DNA of 64,000 nucleotides from an uncultured Bdellovibrionales bacterium (GTDB taxonomy: Bacteria > Bdellovibrionota > Bdellovibrionia > Bdellovibrionales > Bdellovibrionaceae), in contig CAIYID010000031.1 in the NCBI GenBank assembly GCA_903926205.1, positions 235,391 to 299,390 of the forward strand. The letters run 5' to 3'. The notes below the pieces were generated by a model that had not been told where the DNA came from, ran no database searches, and saw only the letters and a program-made list of their open reading frames with translations. Positions 44,634-54,441 of the stretch are shown in pieces; position 1 is the stretch's first letter; each line of letters opens with the position of its first letter. The position numbers and the translations under genes were made by a program.

Positions 44634-45583
44634 AAGTTGCAGCCCTTGATCTTGGAACTAATACCTTTTTGTGTTTAATTGCAGAAGTAGAGGCTGGAAG
44701 TATCAAAAAGATCTATGAGGATCAAGTTCAGGTGGTTCGCCTTGGGCAAGGAATGAATCGACAAAATAACACGGCACCAAAGAGCTTCCACCCCGAGGCT
44801 CTAGCGCGAGCAAAAACCTGTTTAACAGAATTTTCGCAGCTCATAAAAAAACATCAGCCAGAAAAAATTTTAGCAATGGCGACCTCCGCAGCACGTGACG
44901 CTGATAATGCAAAAGAGCTTTTTTCCATTGGAAAAGACTTGAATATACCAATTGAAATAATTCCCGGAACTCGTGAGGCAGAAATTACTTATCAGGGATC
45001 CATTTCTGGCCAAAAAGATTTCAATAAAAACTTTTTAGTCGTGGATATTGGTGGAGGCTCAACTGAGATTATTTTTGGTCACGATAAACAATTAAAATTT
45101 TATCAGAGTTTAGATATCGGCTGCGTCCGGCTGACAGAGAGGTTTTTGCGGCAGCAGCCAGCGACCAAGGAGAGTCTAACTGAATTGCGCCAAGAAGTGA
45201 TTTTCCAAATAACTAAACTAAAAAACAGCTCCGGTGATGTAAATAAATTCGGTAAAATTGATATGGCCTTAGCCGTAGCAGGAACTCCGACGGAATTAGC
45301 AAGAATCCAAATTGGTGAATTTATTCCTGAGAAAATTGACGGCTTTAAAATAACACTCCAACAACTAGAAAAATGGTTTGCTGAATTTTCCAAATTAACC
45401 CCTGGAGAGATAACTAGCCAATTCGGCGTCAGTTCTGGTCGTGCTGATGTGATTTTGGCGGGAGTAATTATTCTTGCTGAATTTTGCAAAGCTTTTAATT
45501 TGGAAAGCACGGATGTTTCAACACGGGGCGTGCGCTTTGGAGTAGCTCTTGAAATAGAAAAAAGAGAAAGCAAAAAAATATGA
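44630..45583 (+). CDS. ppx: Ppx/GppA family exopolyphosphatase
   Basis: The 317-residue protein has the actin-like ATPase fold: MKVAALDLGTNTFLCLIAEV, TSAARDADNA, IPGTREAEI and VDIGGGSTEII, all Ppx/GppA signatures. These enzymes cut polyphosphate or hydrolyse pppGpp; the short form without a C-terminal HD domain is seen here, so only the core is present. It is coupled to gatB on one side and to a DUF192 gene on the other. Confidence 0.93.
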   Translation: MKVAALDLGTNTFLCLIAEVEAGSIKKIYEDQVQVVRLGQGMNRQNNTAPKSFHPEALARAKTCLTEFSQLIKKHQPEKILAMATSAARDADNAKELFSIGKDLNIPIEIIPGTREAEITYQGSISGQKDFNKNFLVVDIGGGSTEIIFGHDKQLKFYQSLDIGCVRLTERFLRQQPATKESLTELRQEVIFQITKLKNSSGDVNKFGKIDMALAVAGTPTELARIQIGEFIPEKIDGFKITLQQLEKWFAEFSKLTPGEITSQFGVSSGRADVILAGVIILAEFCKAFNLESTDVSTRGVRFGVALEIEKRESKKI

Positions 45584-46032
45584 ACAACTTTTATTTTATT
45601 ATACTTTTTAGTTTTATGGGAACAATCCTTTCAACCCAAAGAGCCGTTGGCGAAATTCATTTTAAGAAAAAAGAGATTTTTATTGGGAAACATAAAATAT
45701 CCGCTGAACTTGCAGAAAACGCTGAACAGCATGCGCAAGGGCTTATGTATCGAAAAGAATTAAAAGAAGGCACTGGGATGCTTTTTATTTTTAGTGATGA
45801 ACAACAAAGAACTTTTTGGATGAAGAACACCTTTATTCCACTCAGCATTGGTTATATTAATGCACAAAAAAAATTGATTGATATTCAAGATATGGTTCCA
45901 GTGAAATCAGAAATGGAACAAAGTCCACCCGTCTATCCAAGTGCCGGACCTGCAAAGTTTGCACTTGAAGTTCCGCGCGGCTGGTTTCACAAAAAAAAAG
46001 TAAAACTCGGAGATCTCCTTTCATATAAATAA
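45580..46032 (+). CDS. DUF192-family secreted protein
   Basis: The 150-residue protein has an N-terminal hydrophobic leader (residues 1-24) and the DUF192 core: GLMYRKELKEGTGMLFIF, FWMKNTFIPLSIGYI, PVYPSAGPAKFALEVPRGWF. The biochemical function of the family is not known to me. It overlaps ppx by ATGA and ends the gat operon. No hairpin terminator was found after it. Confidence 0.88.
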   Translation: MNNFYFIILFSFMGTILSTQRAVGEIHFKKKEIFIGKHKISAELAENAEQHAQGLMYRKELKEGTGMLFIFSDEQQRTFWMKNTFIPLSIGYINAQKKLIDIQDMVPVKSEMEQSPPVYPSAGPAKFALEVPRGWFHKKKVKLGDLLSYK

Positions 46033-46192
46033 ATTCTAGCAAGAACTTTTCCAGGCCAACGTCTAGAGACTCTCAGGTCTGGTCTGGCGAATTTAGATTT
46101 GCATCATTATCGAAGTGTGATTTAATCGAGCCTGGGTATAGACGACCAGAGCACAGAATGTGCTCGGCAGTAGACACATCAAGGAAGAGGCC

Positions 46193-47590
46193 ATGAATAA
46201 GATTTTATCAATCGCGATTTGCATCTACCTAGCAACAAGTATTACGGCATGTACAAACTCTAAAACAGATGATGGAAGCGCTAATCAAGCAGGAACTGAA
46301 TCCAGCTTGGAAAATCCAGAAGCAGGCCAACAGGCCACGACAGATAAGCCAGTAAATCCAGATGAGGCCCAAGCCGGTTTCTTGGATGATCAACTTCCGG
46401 ACAATTCATTAGGCGCAGCTGCAGGTAAAAATGAAGCAGCTAAAGATGCAACAAAAGATGCGCTGGCATTGCCTCCTGATAATGGTGTTTCCCCTAATTT
46501 GGGCGAAGCCGCAGCTTCCTCAACCCCACCTCCGTCTTTGTCTTCAGAAACACCAGTTGCGAGTGATATTGGAGAAAAAAAGGAAGAGCCTCCAAAAACA
46601 GAAACATCGATCGCAGGCGATATAGGAGAGAAAAAAGAAGAGTCTCCTAAAATGGAAGAGGCTCCAAAGCCGAAAGCCTCCTTACAAAAAATCAAAGACG
46701 TGCCTTTCCGCGAAGGTGGCCAGCTTCTAAATACTGTTTATATAGCTCGACCGAAAGATGATTATAAAAAAATCAGCACAATGATTTATGGAAGCGATAG
46801 CAAAGCGGGAGACTTAAAAAAAGCAAATTCAGGCATGAAAAAAGTAAAGCCTGGCCAAAAAGTTTATTATAACTCTCCGAAGCGTCCTGAAGATGAATCA
46901 AAAATGATGATTTATTATGAAGATGCAGGAGTACCGGCAGAGTCTTATATTGCAAAAGACGGCGACGATTTGAAAAAAATCTCGAAGGATTTGGTTGGAT
47001 ACTCTGATGGATGGAAAGAAATCTGGGCAACAAATTCAGTTGAGTCAAAAGGAAAAGTTCCAGCGGGTACTGAACTTAAATATTGGAAAGGTGCCGCAGC
47101 CGAGGCATCACTTAAACCTCCAATGCCAGAAACAGCAGGAACGATGGCTCCACCGAAAGTAGCAGATCTTCCGCCTCCTCCAATGCCAGAACCTAAACAA
47201 GCGAATGTCCCACCGGTACAACCAATGCCAGCAGCGCCTCCAGCACCAGAAGCAAGGCCTGCGGATCTTCCGCCGCCACCATTGCCGGAAGCAAATATGC
47301 CGCCCCCACCCCCAATGCCGGAAGCGAATATGCCGCCACCTCCTCCCCCATCCGAACAGGTAGCAAAAAAGCCTGATATGCCACCTCCTCCGCCAGCAGG
47401 AATGAATGCGAACAATAAAAAACCGAAACCTCCTGTTTTGGCGCCTGAAGAAGGTGGTTTGGATCAAGAAACAATGATGTATTTAGCAGGAGCCGGAATC
47501 GTCGCGGCCGCTCTCGCGGGAATTATTATTATTCGGAAGAAAAAAGCACAAAAGGCCGCCGCAGCAGCCTTTGATGTACAAGCAGGATAA
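46193..47590 (+). CDS. Lipoprotein with two LysM-like domains, proline-rich stretch and C-terminal membrane anchor
   Basis: A GGAAGAGG site supports ATG 46193. The 465-residue protein has a lipobox ITAC (Cys20), a long disordered acidic/Ala-rich section with a near-repeat DIGEKKEEPPKTE and DIGEKKEESPKME, two LysM-like domains (about residues 182-231 and 253-300), a proline-rich section (about 310-410, with repeated LPEANMPPPPP units) and a C-terminal transmembrane helix followed by RKKKAQK. LysM domains bind peptidoglycan. Lipid at one end and a membrane helix with a basic tail at the other suggest a link between the outer and inner membranes across the wall. The gene family is not one I can name. 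Confidence 0.8.
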   Translation: MNKILSIAICIYLATSITACTNSKTDDGSANQAGTESSLENPEAGQQATTDKPVNPDEAQAGFLDDQLPDNSLGAAAGKNEAAKDATKDALALPPDNGVSPNLGEAAASSTPPPSLSSETPVASDIGEKKEEPPKTETSIAGDIGEKKEESPKMEEAPKPKASLQKIKDVPFREGGQLLNTVYIARPKDDYKKISTMIYGSDSKAGDLKKANSGMKKVKPGQKVYYNSPKRPEDESKMMIYYEDAGVPAESYIAKDGDDLKKISKDLVGYSDGWKEIWATNSVESKGKVPAGTELKYWKGAAAEASLKPPMPETAGTMAPPKVADLPPPPMPEPKQANVPPVQPMPAAPPAPEARPADLPPPPLPEANMPPPPPMPEANMPPPPPPSEQVAKKPDMPPPPPAGMNANNKKPKPPVLAPEEGGLDQETMMYLAGAGIVAAALAGIIIIRKKKAQKAAAAAFDVQAG

Positions 47591-47603
47591 TTTTAATCGT
47601 GTT

Positions 47604-47969
47604 CTAAGCCACTTTTTTAAAGATAAGATCAAGGACGTCTCGGGTTCCCGAGCGTCTTGATTCGACGAAATAAATAAGATCATCAACGATTTGAACGTCG
47701 CGATTGTTTTGAGGCAGAAATTTTATTCCTGAGCCAAATGAATTACTCCAAACAACAACCGCATGAATGTCGCGTTCGCGTCCAGCGACAGAAAAGCTGA
47801 GATGTAGTTTTTCACCAGAACGAAGCGCATCAGCTCCATGAGTTAAAAAGGCACCAGTGAGGCTGATGTTTTTCAGCGTTCCATTCGCATCATCTCTCGC
47901 ATAACTACGACGAAACGAAACTTCAATATTTAAGGGCGTTCTGGCGGCTGGGGTCTTATCTGTGTTCAC
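47604..47969 (-). CDS. PilZ-domain protein, likely c-di-GMP receptor
   Basis: The 121-residue protein is essentially one PilZ domain. The c-di-GMP motif is complete: RSYAR (Arg21 to Arg25, RxxxR) followed by NISLTG (Asn34, Ser36, Gly39; D/NxSxxG), and the strand VVVWSNSFGSGIKF matches the fold. GTG 47969 is preceded by a strong AAGGAG. Single-domain PilZ proteins often act on motility, secretion or envelope machinery. It is convergent with the LysM lipoprotein gene and divergent from rho, with a 450-base gap on that side. Confidence 0.88.
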   Translation of the reverse strand: MNTDKTPAARTPLNIEVSFRRSYARDDANGTLKNISLTGAFLTHGADALRSGEKLHLSFSVAGRERDIHAVVVWSNSFGSGIKFLPQNNRDVQIVDDLIYFVESRRSGTRDVLDLIFKKVA

Positions 47970-48177
47970 GGTTCATCTCCTTACGAATTCAGTATTATTT
48001 AATTCGGTACTCTCAATTAAAACTTAAGAGGGAAATGCACTGGTCATTCCTAAATCATGATTTCCCCGTCTATAAAAAGCTTATCATCATAAGTATAAAA
48101 ATCCTTTAAATTCAAATAGTTGTGTCATTTTAAAACAGAGGCTGATCAAAACTTTTTCGCTTTATGGAACTTTGAAT
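47970..48177. other. Intergenic region between the PilZ gene and the rho promoter
   Basis: About 200 AT-rich bases with no credible gene on either strand. The bases just upstream of the PilZ GTG form its AAGGAG site, and a promoter for that gene should lie here but is not evident by eye. No repeat or terminator hairpin was seen. Confidence 0.6.
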
Positions 48178-48206
48178 TTGACAAAAGATCAGCTGAGCTA
48201 GATATT
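48178..48206 (+). promoter_or_regulatory. Sigma-70-type promoter for rho
   Basis: A perfect -35 box TTGACA (48178-48183) is followed after exactly 17 bases by GATATT (48201-48206), a 4/6 match to the -10 consensus. Transcription would begin near 48213 and leave about 207 bases of leader before the rho start. Confidence 0.65.
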
Positions 48207-48419
48207 GGTCCATACAAAACATCTGTTTCTTCTCAGAGAAAAAGTCAGAGAAAAAAAGAATAATAGAATCATTAAGTTAAAGAATTATTAACAAAAAAAT
48301 AAAGAGACAAAAACTAGTTTAATCTCAATTTTTCAACCCACACAACAATTAGAACTTACTCTAAAAATAAAAAACAAGATATCTCGAGCAAAGTTTTAAT
48401 CACTCTAAAGGAGTCCTCC
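48207..48419 (+). promoter_or_regulatory. Long AT-rich rho leader
   Basis: About 210 untranslated bases precede rho. The stretch at about 48328-48362 is C-containing and G-poor (ends TTTTTCAACCCACAC), the kind of unstructured segment Rho binds. Rho usually represses its own synthesis through its leader, so a self-termination site here is plausible but only inferred. Confidence 0.45.
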
Positions 48420-50279
48420 TTGTCCGAAAAAAAGGAACCTGAAGTCACAAAAAAGCGCACCAGAAAAGCTCCAGCCGAAAGCGCATCAGCAGCACCAACT
48501 GAGACCTCTTTGGAGAAATCAACAAAAGTCCCAGCGAGCATTCCAGAGCCCTCATCAGAACCAGTTTCGCGAACGGAGTCTGCGCCAGCGCCAGAGGTTG
48601 CCGCCGCCGCGAGCCCTGCTCCGACGCCAGTAGTTGTCGCTTCAGAGGGAGCTCCCGCAGAAGGGGGAGCGCCAGTAGCTCAGCAGCAATCATCACAACA
48701 GCCCCCTCGTCGTGATCGACCTCGTTTCTTTGAAAACAAAAGAAACAATAATAACAATAATCCGAGGTATCAAAGCAACAGCGGTGGGCGAAGAGATTTT
48801 CGCAATGATCGCAATGATCGCAATGATCGAGGCGAACGCAATGATCGAAATGACAGAGGCGACCGCGGTCACGATAGAAACCAAGGTGATCGGAGCGAGC
48901 AGCGCCGATTTCATAGCCATCAACCAAGAGACAACGAGACTATCCCTGATCAAGGTGGAGCATTGGGTCCCGAAACCGAAGCCGATTTGGCCGACGTTAT
49001 TTTAACGGCAGAAGAAAAAAGCTACCTGAGTTCCAAGGATCTAAAAACGCGCAATATCGCGCAGCTTACAGAGCTAGCAACAAAATTAAAAATTGAAAAT
49101 GCAGCAGGGTATCGTCGCCAAGACTTGGTATTTGAAATTCTTAAACGAGCCGCAAAACTTGGTGAAGAAGTTATGGGAGCCGGAGTATTGGAAATTCTGC
49201 CCGATGGTTATGGCTTTTTGCGCTCACCAGATTATAACTATCTTCCAGGTCCAGATGATATTTATGTTTCTCCATCGCAAATTCGCCGATTTGGATTGCG
49301 AACGGGTGATACTGTTGCAGGAACAGTTCGTCCACCAAAAGAGGGTGAACGATATTTTGCTCTCATTAAAGTTGATAGCCTCAATTTTGAAAATCCAGAA
49401 CAAGGGAAAGATAAAGTTCTCTTTGATAACTTAACTCCGCTTTACCCGGACAAACGATTAAAGCTTGAACATAATCCTGGCGAGTACACAACTCGTGTTG
49501 TTGATTTGATGTCACCCATTGGCAAAGGGCAGAGGGCTCTTATTGTGGCACCGCCAAAAGCGGGTAAAACCGTTTTGATGCAAAATATTGCCAACGCGAT
49601 TTCAACAAATCATCCCGAAGTAAAATTGATCGTCCTTTTGATCGATGAACGCCCGGAAGAGGTGACAGACATGATTCGCTCTGTGAAGGGCGAGGTCGTG
49701 AGCTCCACCTTCGATGAGCCACCAACGAGACACGTTCAAGTTTCAGAGATGGTTCTTGAAAAAGCAAAACGTCTAGTGGAGCACAAACACGATGTGGTCA
49801 TCTTGCTTGATTCTATCACTCGCTTGGCTCGCGCTTACAATACCGTTATTCCGCCATCAGGAAAAATCCTGTCGGGTGGTGTGGACTCAAATGCACTCCA
49901 CAAACCAAAACGTTTCTTTGGCGCCGCTCGAAATATTGAAGAGGGCGGAAGTTTGACAATCATTGCAACGGCCTTGATTGACACTGGTTCGCGAATGGAT
50001 GAGGTGATTTTCGAGGAGTTTAAAGGAACCGGTAATTCTGAGATTAACTTGGACCGAAAACTCATGGAAAAACGTATTTTCCCAGCAATGGATATTAATA
50101 AATCAGGCACGCGCAAGGAAGATCTTTTAATGGAAAAGAATGACCTCAACCGTTTATGGATTCTACGCAAAGTGTTAGCTCCAATGAACGTGGTTGATGC
50201 GATGGAATTTTTGTTGGGTAAAGTATCTCAGACAAAAACCAATCAGCAGTTCTTATCCAGCATGGGCGGTGGATCGTAA
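48420..50279 (+). CDS. rho: Transcription termination factor Rho with long disordered N-terminus
   Basis: The 619-residue protein starts at TTG 48420 behind AAAGGAG. From about residue 195 it is normal Rho: the N-terminal RNA-binding region ([30 protein letters not shown] block near 260-275), Walker A PPKAGKT (Lys383, equivalent to E. coli Lys181), and the LSRGVD-like [21 protein letters not shown] region. The first 195 or so residues are an insertion relative to E. coli: an Ala/Pro/Ser/Glu-rich half followed by an Asn/Arg/Asp/Gly-rich half with NDR-type repeats. This part is predicted to be disordered and RNA- or phase-separating in nature, by composition only. Confidence 0.96.
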   Translation: MSEKKEPEVTKKRTRKAPAESASAAPTETSLEKSTKVPASIPEPSSEPVSRTESAPAPEVAAAASPAPTPVVVASEGAPAEGGAPVAQQQSSQQPPRRDRPRFFENKRNNNNNNPRYQSNSGGRRDFRNDRNDRNDRGERNDRNDRGDRGHDRNQGDRSEQRRFHSHQPRDNETIPDQGGALGPETEADLADVILTAEEKSYLSSKDLKTRNIAQLTELATKLKIENAAGYRRQDLVFEILKRAAKLGEEVMGAGVLEILPDGYGFLRSPDYNYLPGPDDIYVSPSQIRRFGLRTGDTVAGTVRPPKEGERYFALIKVDSLNFENPEQGKDKVLFDNLTPLYPDKRLKLEHNPGEYTTRVVDLMSPIGKGQRALIVAPPKAGKTVLMQNIANAISTNHPEVKLIVLLIDERPEEVTDMIRSVKGEVVSSTFDEPPTRHVQVSEMVLEKAKRLVEHKHDVVILLDSITRLARAYNTVIPPSGKILSGGVDSNALHKPKRFFGAARNIEEGGSLTIIATALIDTGSRMDEVIFEEFKGTGNSEINLDRKLMEKRIFPAMDINKSGTRKEDLLMEKNDLNRLWILRKVLAPMNVVDAMEFLLGKVSQTKTNQQFLSSMGGGS

Positions 50280-50325
50280 TTTTTTTCATAAAAAAGTGAA
50301 AAAAGTTACAACCATTTGAATTTAA

Positions 50326-50361
50326 TCACCTTTATTGTGAAGAAAACTTTAATAAAGGTGA
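50326..50361. repeat. 11-bp perfect inverted repeat upstream of rpmE
   Basis: TCACCTTTATT/AATAAAGGTGA (50326-50336 with 50351-50361) has a 14-base loop. It lies 46 bases after the rho stop and about 150 bases before the L31 start. No U-tract follows. It may be a rho transcript end or an operator or leader structure for rpmE. Confidence 0.65.
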
Positions 50362-50513
50362 TGGGCTGACGAACAAGAGGTTGATTAAAAACTAAGCTCC
50401 TGAGTAAAAAAGAATTCGACTCCTAGGGTCACCTATGTTAAATCCTCATCCTTACAAAACGCTGTACCGGCTGGATGATTAATTGCCAACCGAATGGCTA
50501 TGAAAGAGGTTAT

Positions 50514-50762
50514 ATGAAAAAAGATCTTCACCCAAAAATGAATGAGGTTGTCTTTAAAGACGTTTCCTGTGATTTCGCATTTTTAGGTAAATCAACTCAA
50601 AGCTCAAAAGAAACTATTCAATGGGAAGATGGAAAAACTTATCCTCTTTTAAAAGTAGAGATTTCAAGTGCTTCACATCCATTTTTTACCGGAAAACAAC
50701 GTGTAATGGATACAGAGGGACGTATTGATCGTTTCCGCAAAAAATACGCAAAAAAATCTTAG
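50514..50762 (+). CDS. rpmE: 50S ribosomal protein L31, zinc-free (type B)
   Basis: The 82-residue protein has [49 protein letters not shown], as in L31. It has a single cysteine and no CxxC pairs, so it is the zinc-independent type B form. ATG 50514 follows AAGAGG; an upstream ATG at 50475 lacks support. In some bacteria the type B form replaces the zinc form when zinc is low; whether another L31 exists is not visible here. A terminator follows. Confidence 0.92.
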   Translation: MKKDLHPKMNEVVFKDVSCDFAFLGKSTQSSKETIQWEDGKTYPLLKVEISSASHPFFTGKQRVMDTEGRIDRFRKKYAKKS

Positions 50763-50785
50763 TTTTTACATTTAAAAAATAGACG

Positions 50786-50822
50786 AAATGCGGTCTCATA
50801 TCTGAAGACCGCATTTTTTTTG
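50786..50822 (+). terminator. Intrinsic terminator after rpmE
   Basis: An 11-bp perfect stem AAATGCGGTCT/AGACCGCATTT (50786-50796 with 50806-50816) with a nine-base loop and a T run continuing from the stem. Confidence 0.9.
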
Positions 50823-50844
50823 CATCAACACTCGAGTAAAGACC

Positions 50845-51921
50845 ATGTTCTCAAAATTAGATGAAGTAGAATCAAGATACGAAGAAGTTAATCTGCAGCT
50901 GCAGAAGCCCGATATTGCTTCGAATCAGAAGAAATATAGAACGTTTATGAAGGAACTCGTTGATCTTGAAAAAGTGGTCATTGTGTACCGCGAGTACAAG
51001 AAAAATAAAAAGGAATATGAGGAAAACAAGATTTTACTGACCTCTGAATCGGATTCTGAATTGAAAGAAATGATTCGTGAGGAGTTAAAAACTCTGGAAA
51101 AAAATCTGGAGACTTTGCAAGAAAAACTCAAAATTTCATTAATTCCTAAAGATCCTAACGACGATAAAAATATTATTTTAGAAATTCGTGCAGGAGCTGG
51201 CGGCGATGAGGCCGCGCTTTTCGCGGATGAATTGTTTCGTGCTTATACACACTATGCTTCGGCTCAAGGTTGGAATGTTAACTTGATGTCTCGGTCTGAT
51301 GGTAATGTCGGCGGTGTGAAAGAAGTGATTGCGTCTGTAAGCGGGGATGCTGTTTACAGCAAATTGAAACATGAATCTGGTGTTCATCGTGTACAACGAG
51401 TGCCTGACACTGAAACGCAAGGCCGTGTGCACACAAGCACCGTCACGGTTGCGGTGATTCCAGAGCAAGAAGAAAACGAAATTAAGATTAATCAAAACGA
51501 TCTTCGTATTGATGTTACGCGCTCTCAGGGCTCAGGGGGGCAATCGGTGAATACGACGGACTCTGCTGTGCGAGTCTTGCATTTGCCCACGGGAATTATT
51601 GTGTTCTGTCAGCATGGCAAATCTCAATTGGGAAATAAAGAAATAGCGATGAAAATTCTTTATTCGAAACTCGTACAGATCGAAGAAGATAAGCGCCGAA
51701 AAGAAGCATCGGACGCTCGGCTTTCACAGATTGGAACAGGGGATCGTTCGGAGAGAATTCGAACTTATAACTTTCCTCAATCGCGCGTTACGGATCATCG
51801 AATTGGACTTACCACTCATCAACTCAGTGATGTAATGAACGGAAAAATGGAGCTTTTAACGGATCCATTGATTGCACATTTTCAGGCTGAGGCTCTTAAA
51901 AATCAGAGTAAAGCACCATGA
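50845..51921 (+). CDS. prfA: Peptide chain release factor 1
   Basis: The 358-residue protein terminates translation at UAA and UAG. The GGQ motif is at 231-233 in [15 protein letters not shown], and the N-terminal coiled coil and the tRNA-mimicry region are as expected. It overlaps prmC by ATGA; PrmC methylates the GGQ glutamine, so the pair form a functional unit. Confidence 0.96.
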   Translation: MFSKLDEVESRYEEVNLQLQKPDIASNQKKYRTFMKELVDLEKVVIVYREYKKNKKEYEENKILLTSESDSELKEMIREELKTLEKNLETLQEKLKISLIPKDPNDDKNIILEIRAGAGGDEAALFADELFRAYTHYASAQGWNVNLMSRSDGNVGGVKEVIASVSGDAVYSKLKHESGVHRVQRVPDTETQGRVHTSTVTVAVIPEQEENEIKINQNDLRIDVTRSQGSGGQSVNTTDSAVRVLHLPTGIIVFCQHGKSQLGNKEIAMKILYSKLVQIEEDKRRKEASDARLSQIGTGDRSERIRTYNFPQSRVTDHRIGLTTHQLSDVMNGKMELLTDPLIAHFQAEALKNQSKAP

Positions 51922-52811
51922 CCGCTCCAGTGAAACTGAAAGATATTTTAGAAAAAACAACAAATTTTTTTCGAGAAAAAGATTTCGACAGTCCTCGATT
52001 GGATGCCGAATTATTGTTAGCGAAAGCATTAGGTCTGCGCCGGATTGATCTATATTTAAAATATGACCAACCACTGGCCTCTTCAGAAGTTGATATGTGT
52101 CGTGAAATCGTTCGCCGTCGAAGCAAGGGCGAGCCTGTTGCCTATATTCTTGGTCAAAAAGAATTTTATGGTTTGAACTTTTTTGTTGATAATAACGTAC
52201 TGATTCCTCGTCCTGAAACGGAACTTTTAGTGGAAGCTGTTGTTACCGCGTTTAAAAAAACTCATCAGGAATTGGGACAGAGAAATGATGAAAAAATTGA
52301 TATTTTAGATTTAGGTTGCGGCTCTGGCTGTATCGGCCTGAGTCTTACGCATTTGCTAAAAAACACGCAAACACAGCTTGTGGATATTTCAGAGGCGGCA
52401 CTTGCGATGACAAAAAAAAATGCGGAAAATCTAAAATTGAGTGATCAATGTGAATTCACCTGCACCGATGCAGCCACGCAGTCCTTTGCGGGGAAATTTT
52501 TTGATATTATCGTGGCGAATCCGCCGTACATTTCTAAAGATGATTTGCGAGTCCAAAAAGAAGTTTTGGAATTCGAGCCACATCAGGCTTTATTTTCTGG
52601 TCAAGATGGGCTTGAGGCAAACTTCTCCTGGTCAAAAAATCTTATTTCTCATTTAAAAACAAAGGGGATTATGTGTTTTGAGTTCGGAATTGATCAAGGG
52701 GAACACGTTCGGCAGCATTTTATTAATCTTGGCGTGTTCTCCACGGTTTCTATTATTAAAGATCTATCAGGAATTGATCGGCATGTTTTGGCAATAAGGA
52801 AGGACTCTTAA
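51918..52811 (+). CDS. prmC: Release factor N5-glutamine methyltransferase
   Basis: The 297-residue protein has the SAM-binding [15 protein letters not shown] and the NPPYI catalytic motif of PrmC, after a helical N-terminal domain that recognises release factors. It modifies Gln233 of the prfA product. The start overlaps the prfA stop. A two-base gap separates it from murA. Confidence 0.94.
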   Translation: MTAPVKLKDILEKTTNFFREKDFDSPRLDAELLLAKALGLRRIDLYLKYDQPLASSEVDMCREIVRRRSKGEPVAYILGQKEFYGLNFFVDNNVLIPRPETELLVEAVVTAFKKTHQELGQRNDEKIDILDLGCGSGCIGLSLTHLLKNTQTQLVDISEAALAMTKKNAENLKLSDQCEFTCTDAATQSFAGKFFDIIVANPPYISKDDLRVQKEVLEFEPHQALFSGQDGLEANFSWSKNLISHLKTKGIMCFEFGIDQGEHVRQHFINLGVFSTVSIIKDLSGIDRHVLAIRKDS

Positions 52812-52812
52812 A

Positions 52813-54066
52813 ATGGACAAAATGGTGGTGCAAGGCGGACAAGAGTTGAATGGTATTGTATCGGTGAGTGGTGCAAAAAACTCTGCTTTGAAGTTGTTGT
52901 TTGCGAGCTTGTTGGCGGAAGGTCATCATCATTTTTCTAATGTGCCAAAATTGATGGACGTAGATTCTGCCGCTAATCTTTTACACTCGTTAGGCTGCGA
53001 AACCCACCGTGAGGGTGATTCATTTGATGTGATTGTTCAAAGACCAAAAACAACAGAAGCACATTATGATTTAGTTCGCAAAATGCGCGCCAGTATTCTT
53101 TGTCTAGGCCCCCTTTTGGCAAAATATGGAGAGGCCGTGGTCTCCCTTCCTGGGGGCTGTGCTATTGGTACTCGTCCGATTGATTTACATCTTGAGGGCA
53201 TGAAAGCCTTGGGCGCAGAAATTACTCTGGAAGATGGTTACGTCAAAGCACGAGCAAAAAAACTTGTCGCGACTAATTTTCTTTTTGAATTGGTCACCGT
53301 TGGCGGAACTGAAAATATTATGATGGCAGCGACCTTGGCCGAAGGAACAACCGTTCTTGAAAATGCCGCGAAAGAGCCAGAGATTGTTGATTTAGCAAAT
53401 TACCTCAATAAAATGGGCGCTAAAGTCAAAGGTGCAGGAACAAGCGTGATTACTATTGAGGGAGTGAATGAATTAAAGCCGGCCTCACATGCTGTGATGT
53501 CGGACCGAATTGAAGCAGGAACTCTTTTGATTGCGGGAGCAATTTCTGGCGGAGAAGTTACAGTAACGAATATTCATCCGGAGTGGATTGAATCACTGAT
53601 ATTTAAATTAAAAGAAGCGGGTTTTAAGGTTTCCACAACCGATAATTCCGTAACGGTTCATAAAGCGAAATCATGGCAAGCCGTTGATATAAACACGGCT
53701 CCCTATCCGCTTTTTCCAACGGACCTACAGGCGCAATTTATGGCCCTGATGTCATTAGCAGAAGGAACAAGTGTGATTGGGGAAACGGTTTTTGAAAATC
53801 GTTTTATGCATGTTCAAGAGCTTTGTCGAATGGGTGCGGATATCACCCCAAAATCACGAGTGGCTGTTGTACGTGGTCGCCCAGGTTGTTTGAGCGGAGC
53901 GCCGGTGATGGCGACGGATCTTAGAGCAAGCGCAAGTTTGGTTTTAGCGGGACTTGCTGCTCGCGGTGAAACAACGGTCGGCCGAATTTACCACTTAGAT
54001 CGTGGTTATGAAAAATTAGAAGCTAAGCTGGGGGCTCTTGGAGCAAAAATTAAGAGAGTTCAATAA
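52813..54066 (+). CDS. murA: UDP-N-acetylglucosamine 1-carboxyvinyltransferase
   Basis: The 417-residue enzyme begins peptidoglycan precursor synthesis. The catalytic cysteine is Cys116 in [16 protein letters not shown], so the enzyme is the Cys type sensitive to fosfomycin by family knowledge. Other blocks: [20 protein letters not shown] and [13 protein letters not shown]. It is the last gene of the prfA-prmC-murA group. Confidence 0.97.
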   Translation: MDKMVVQGGQELNGIVSVSGAKNSALKLLFASLLAEGHHHFSNVPKLMDVDSAANLLHSLGCETHREGDSFDVIVQRPKTTEAHYDLVRKMRASILCLGPLLAKYGEAVVSLPGGCAIGTRPIDLHLEGMKALGAEITLEDGYVKARAKKLVATNFLFELVTVGGTENIMMAATLAEGTTVLENAAKEPEIVDLANYLNKMGAKVKGAGTSVITIEGVNELKPASHAVMSDRIEAGTLLIAGAISGGEVTVTNIHPEWIESLIFKLKEAGFKVSTTDNSVTVHKAKSWQAVDINTAPYPLFPTDLQAQFMALMSLAEGTSVIGETVFENRFMHVQELCRMGADITPKSRVAVVRGRPGCLSGAPVMATDLRASASLVLAGLAARGETTVGRIYHLDRGYEKLEAKLGALGAKIKRVQ

Positions 54067-54101
54067 AAAAAAAGCCCGACCGGAGGGGTTTGGTCGAGCT
54101 T
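54065..54101 (-). terminator. Intrinsic terminator on the minus strand, after the 45-aa gene
   Basis: A ten-position stem with one mismatch (54072-54081 with 54092-54101) is followed on the minus strand by a run of nine T residues. On the plus strand no U-tract follows, so it should end transcription coming from the right, that is from the small secreted-peptide gene. Confidence 0.75.
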
Positions 54102-54168
54102 AGTAAAAAGCTATATTAAGGTACAGCCACGTTTTCCCCACTAAAATCAGGGAGGGGGTCCTTGAGAA

Positions 54169-54306
54169 TCAATGAGAAAACGGGCTAACCTTTACCGCCG
54201 ATTCAGTCACAAAATCAGCTTTTTGAGCTTTAGCCATGGCTGAAAAGCCAAGCACCATGAGCACATAAATTCCGATTAAAATGTTCCTGACCGTCGAAGT
54301 TTTCAT
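54169..54306 (-). CDS. Small secreted peptide, 45 aa
   Basis: Too short for a normal gene scan, but supported by several signs: an AGGA site six bases before ATG 54306, a textbook signal peptide (MKTSTVRNILIGIYVLMVLG then FSAMAKA), a mature tail of about 18 residues (QKADFVTESAVKVSPFSH), and a dedicated minus-strand terminator 70 bases downstream. Cleavage after AKA would release an 18-residue acidic-to-neutral peptide. The family is not recognised. It lies alone between murA and the large TPR gene, facing away from the latter. Confidence 0.6.
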   Translation of the reverse strand: MKTSTVRNILIGIYVLMVLGFSAMAKAQKADFVTESAVKVSPFSH

Positions 54307-54441
54307 CTTGTGTCCTAGTGAAACTATTAACTTCAATTCAAACTTGATTCATGCCAAAGCAAGGCTCGTGCCAATTAATAGTATTGCGAAACTTGATTTT
54401 TTTTGTTTCAGGAAGGCGAGGTGGTCCTATGTAAGAAGATG

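Noticed and set aside
45103..45573. 156-codon open frame antisense to ppx
   Set aside because: It is the mirror of conserved ppx codons; composition is unlike neighbouring proteins and no start signal is seen.
46945..47474. Gly-rich open frames on the minus strand
   Set aside because: They are the reverse complement of the proline codons of the LysM lipoprotein, not genes.
48800..48870. Tandem CGCAATGAT-like repeats that could suggest a CRISPR or microsatellite
   Set aside because: They are in-frame NDR codon repeats of rho without spacers.
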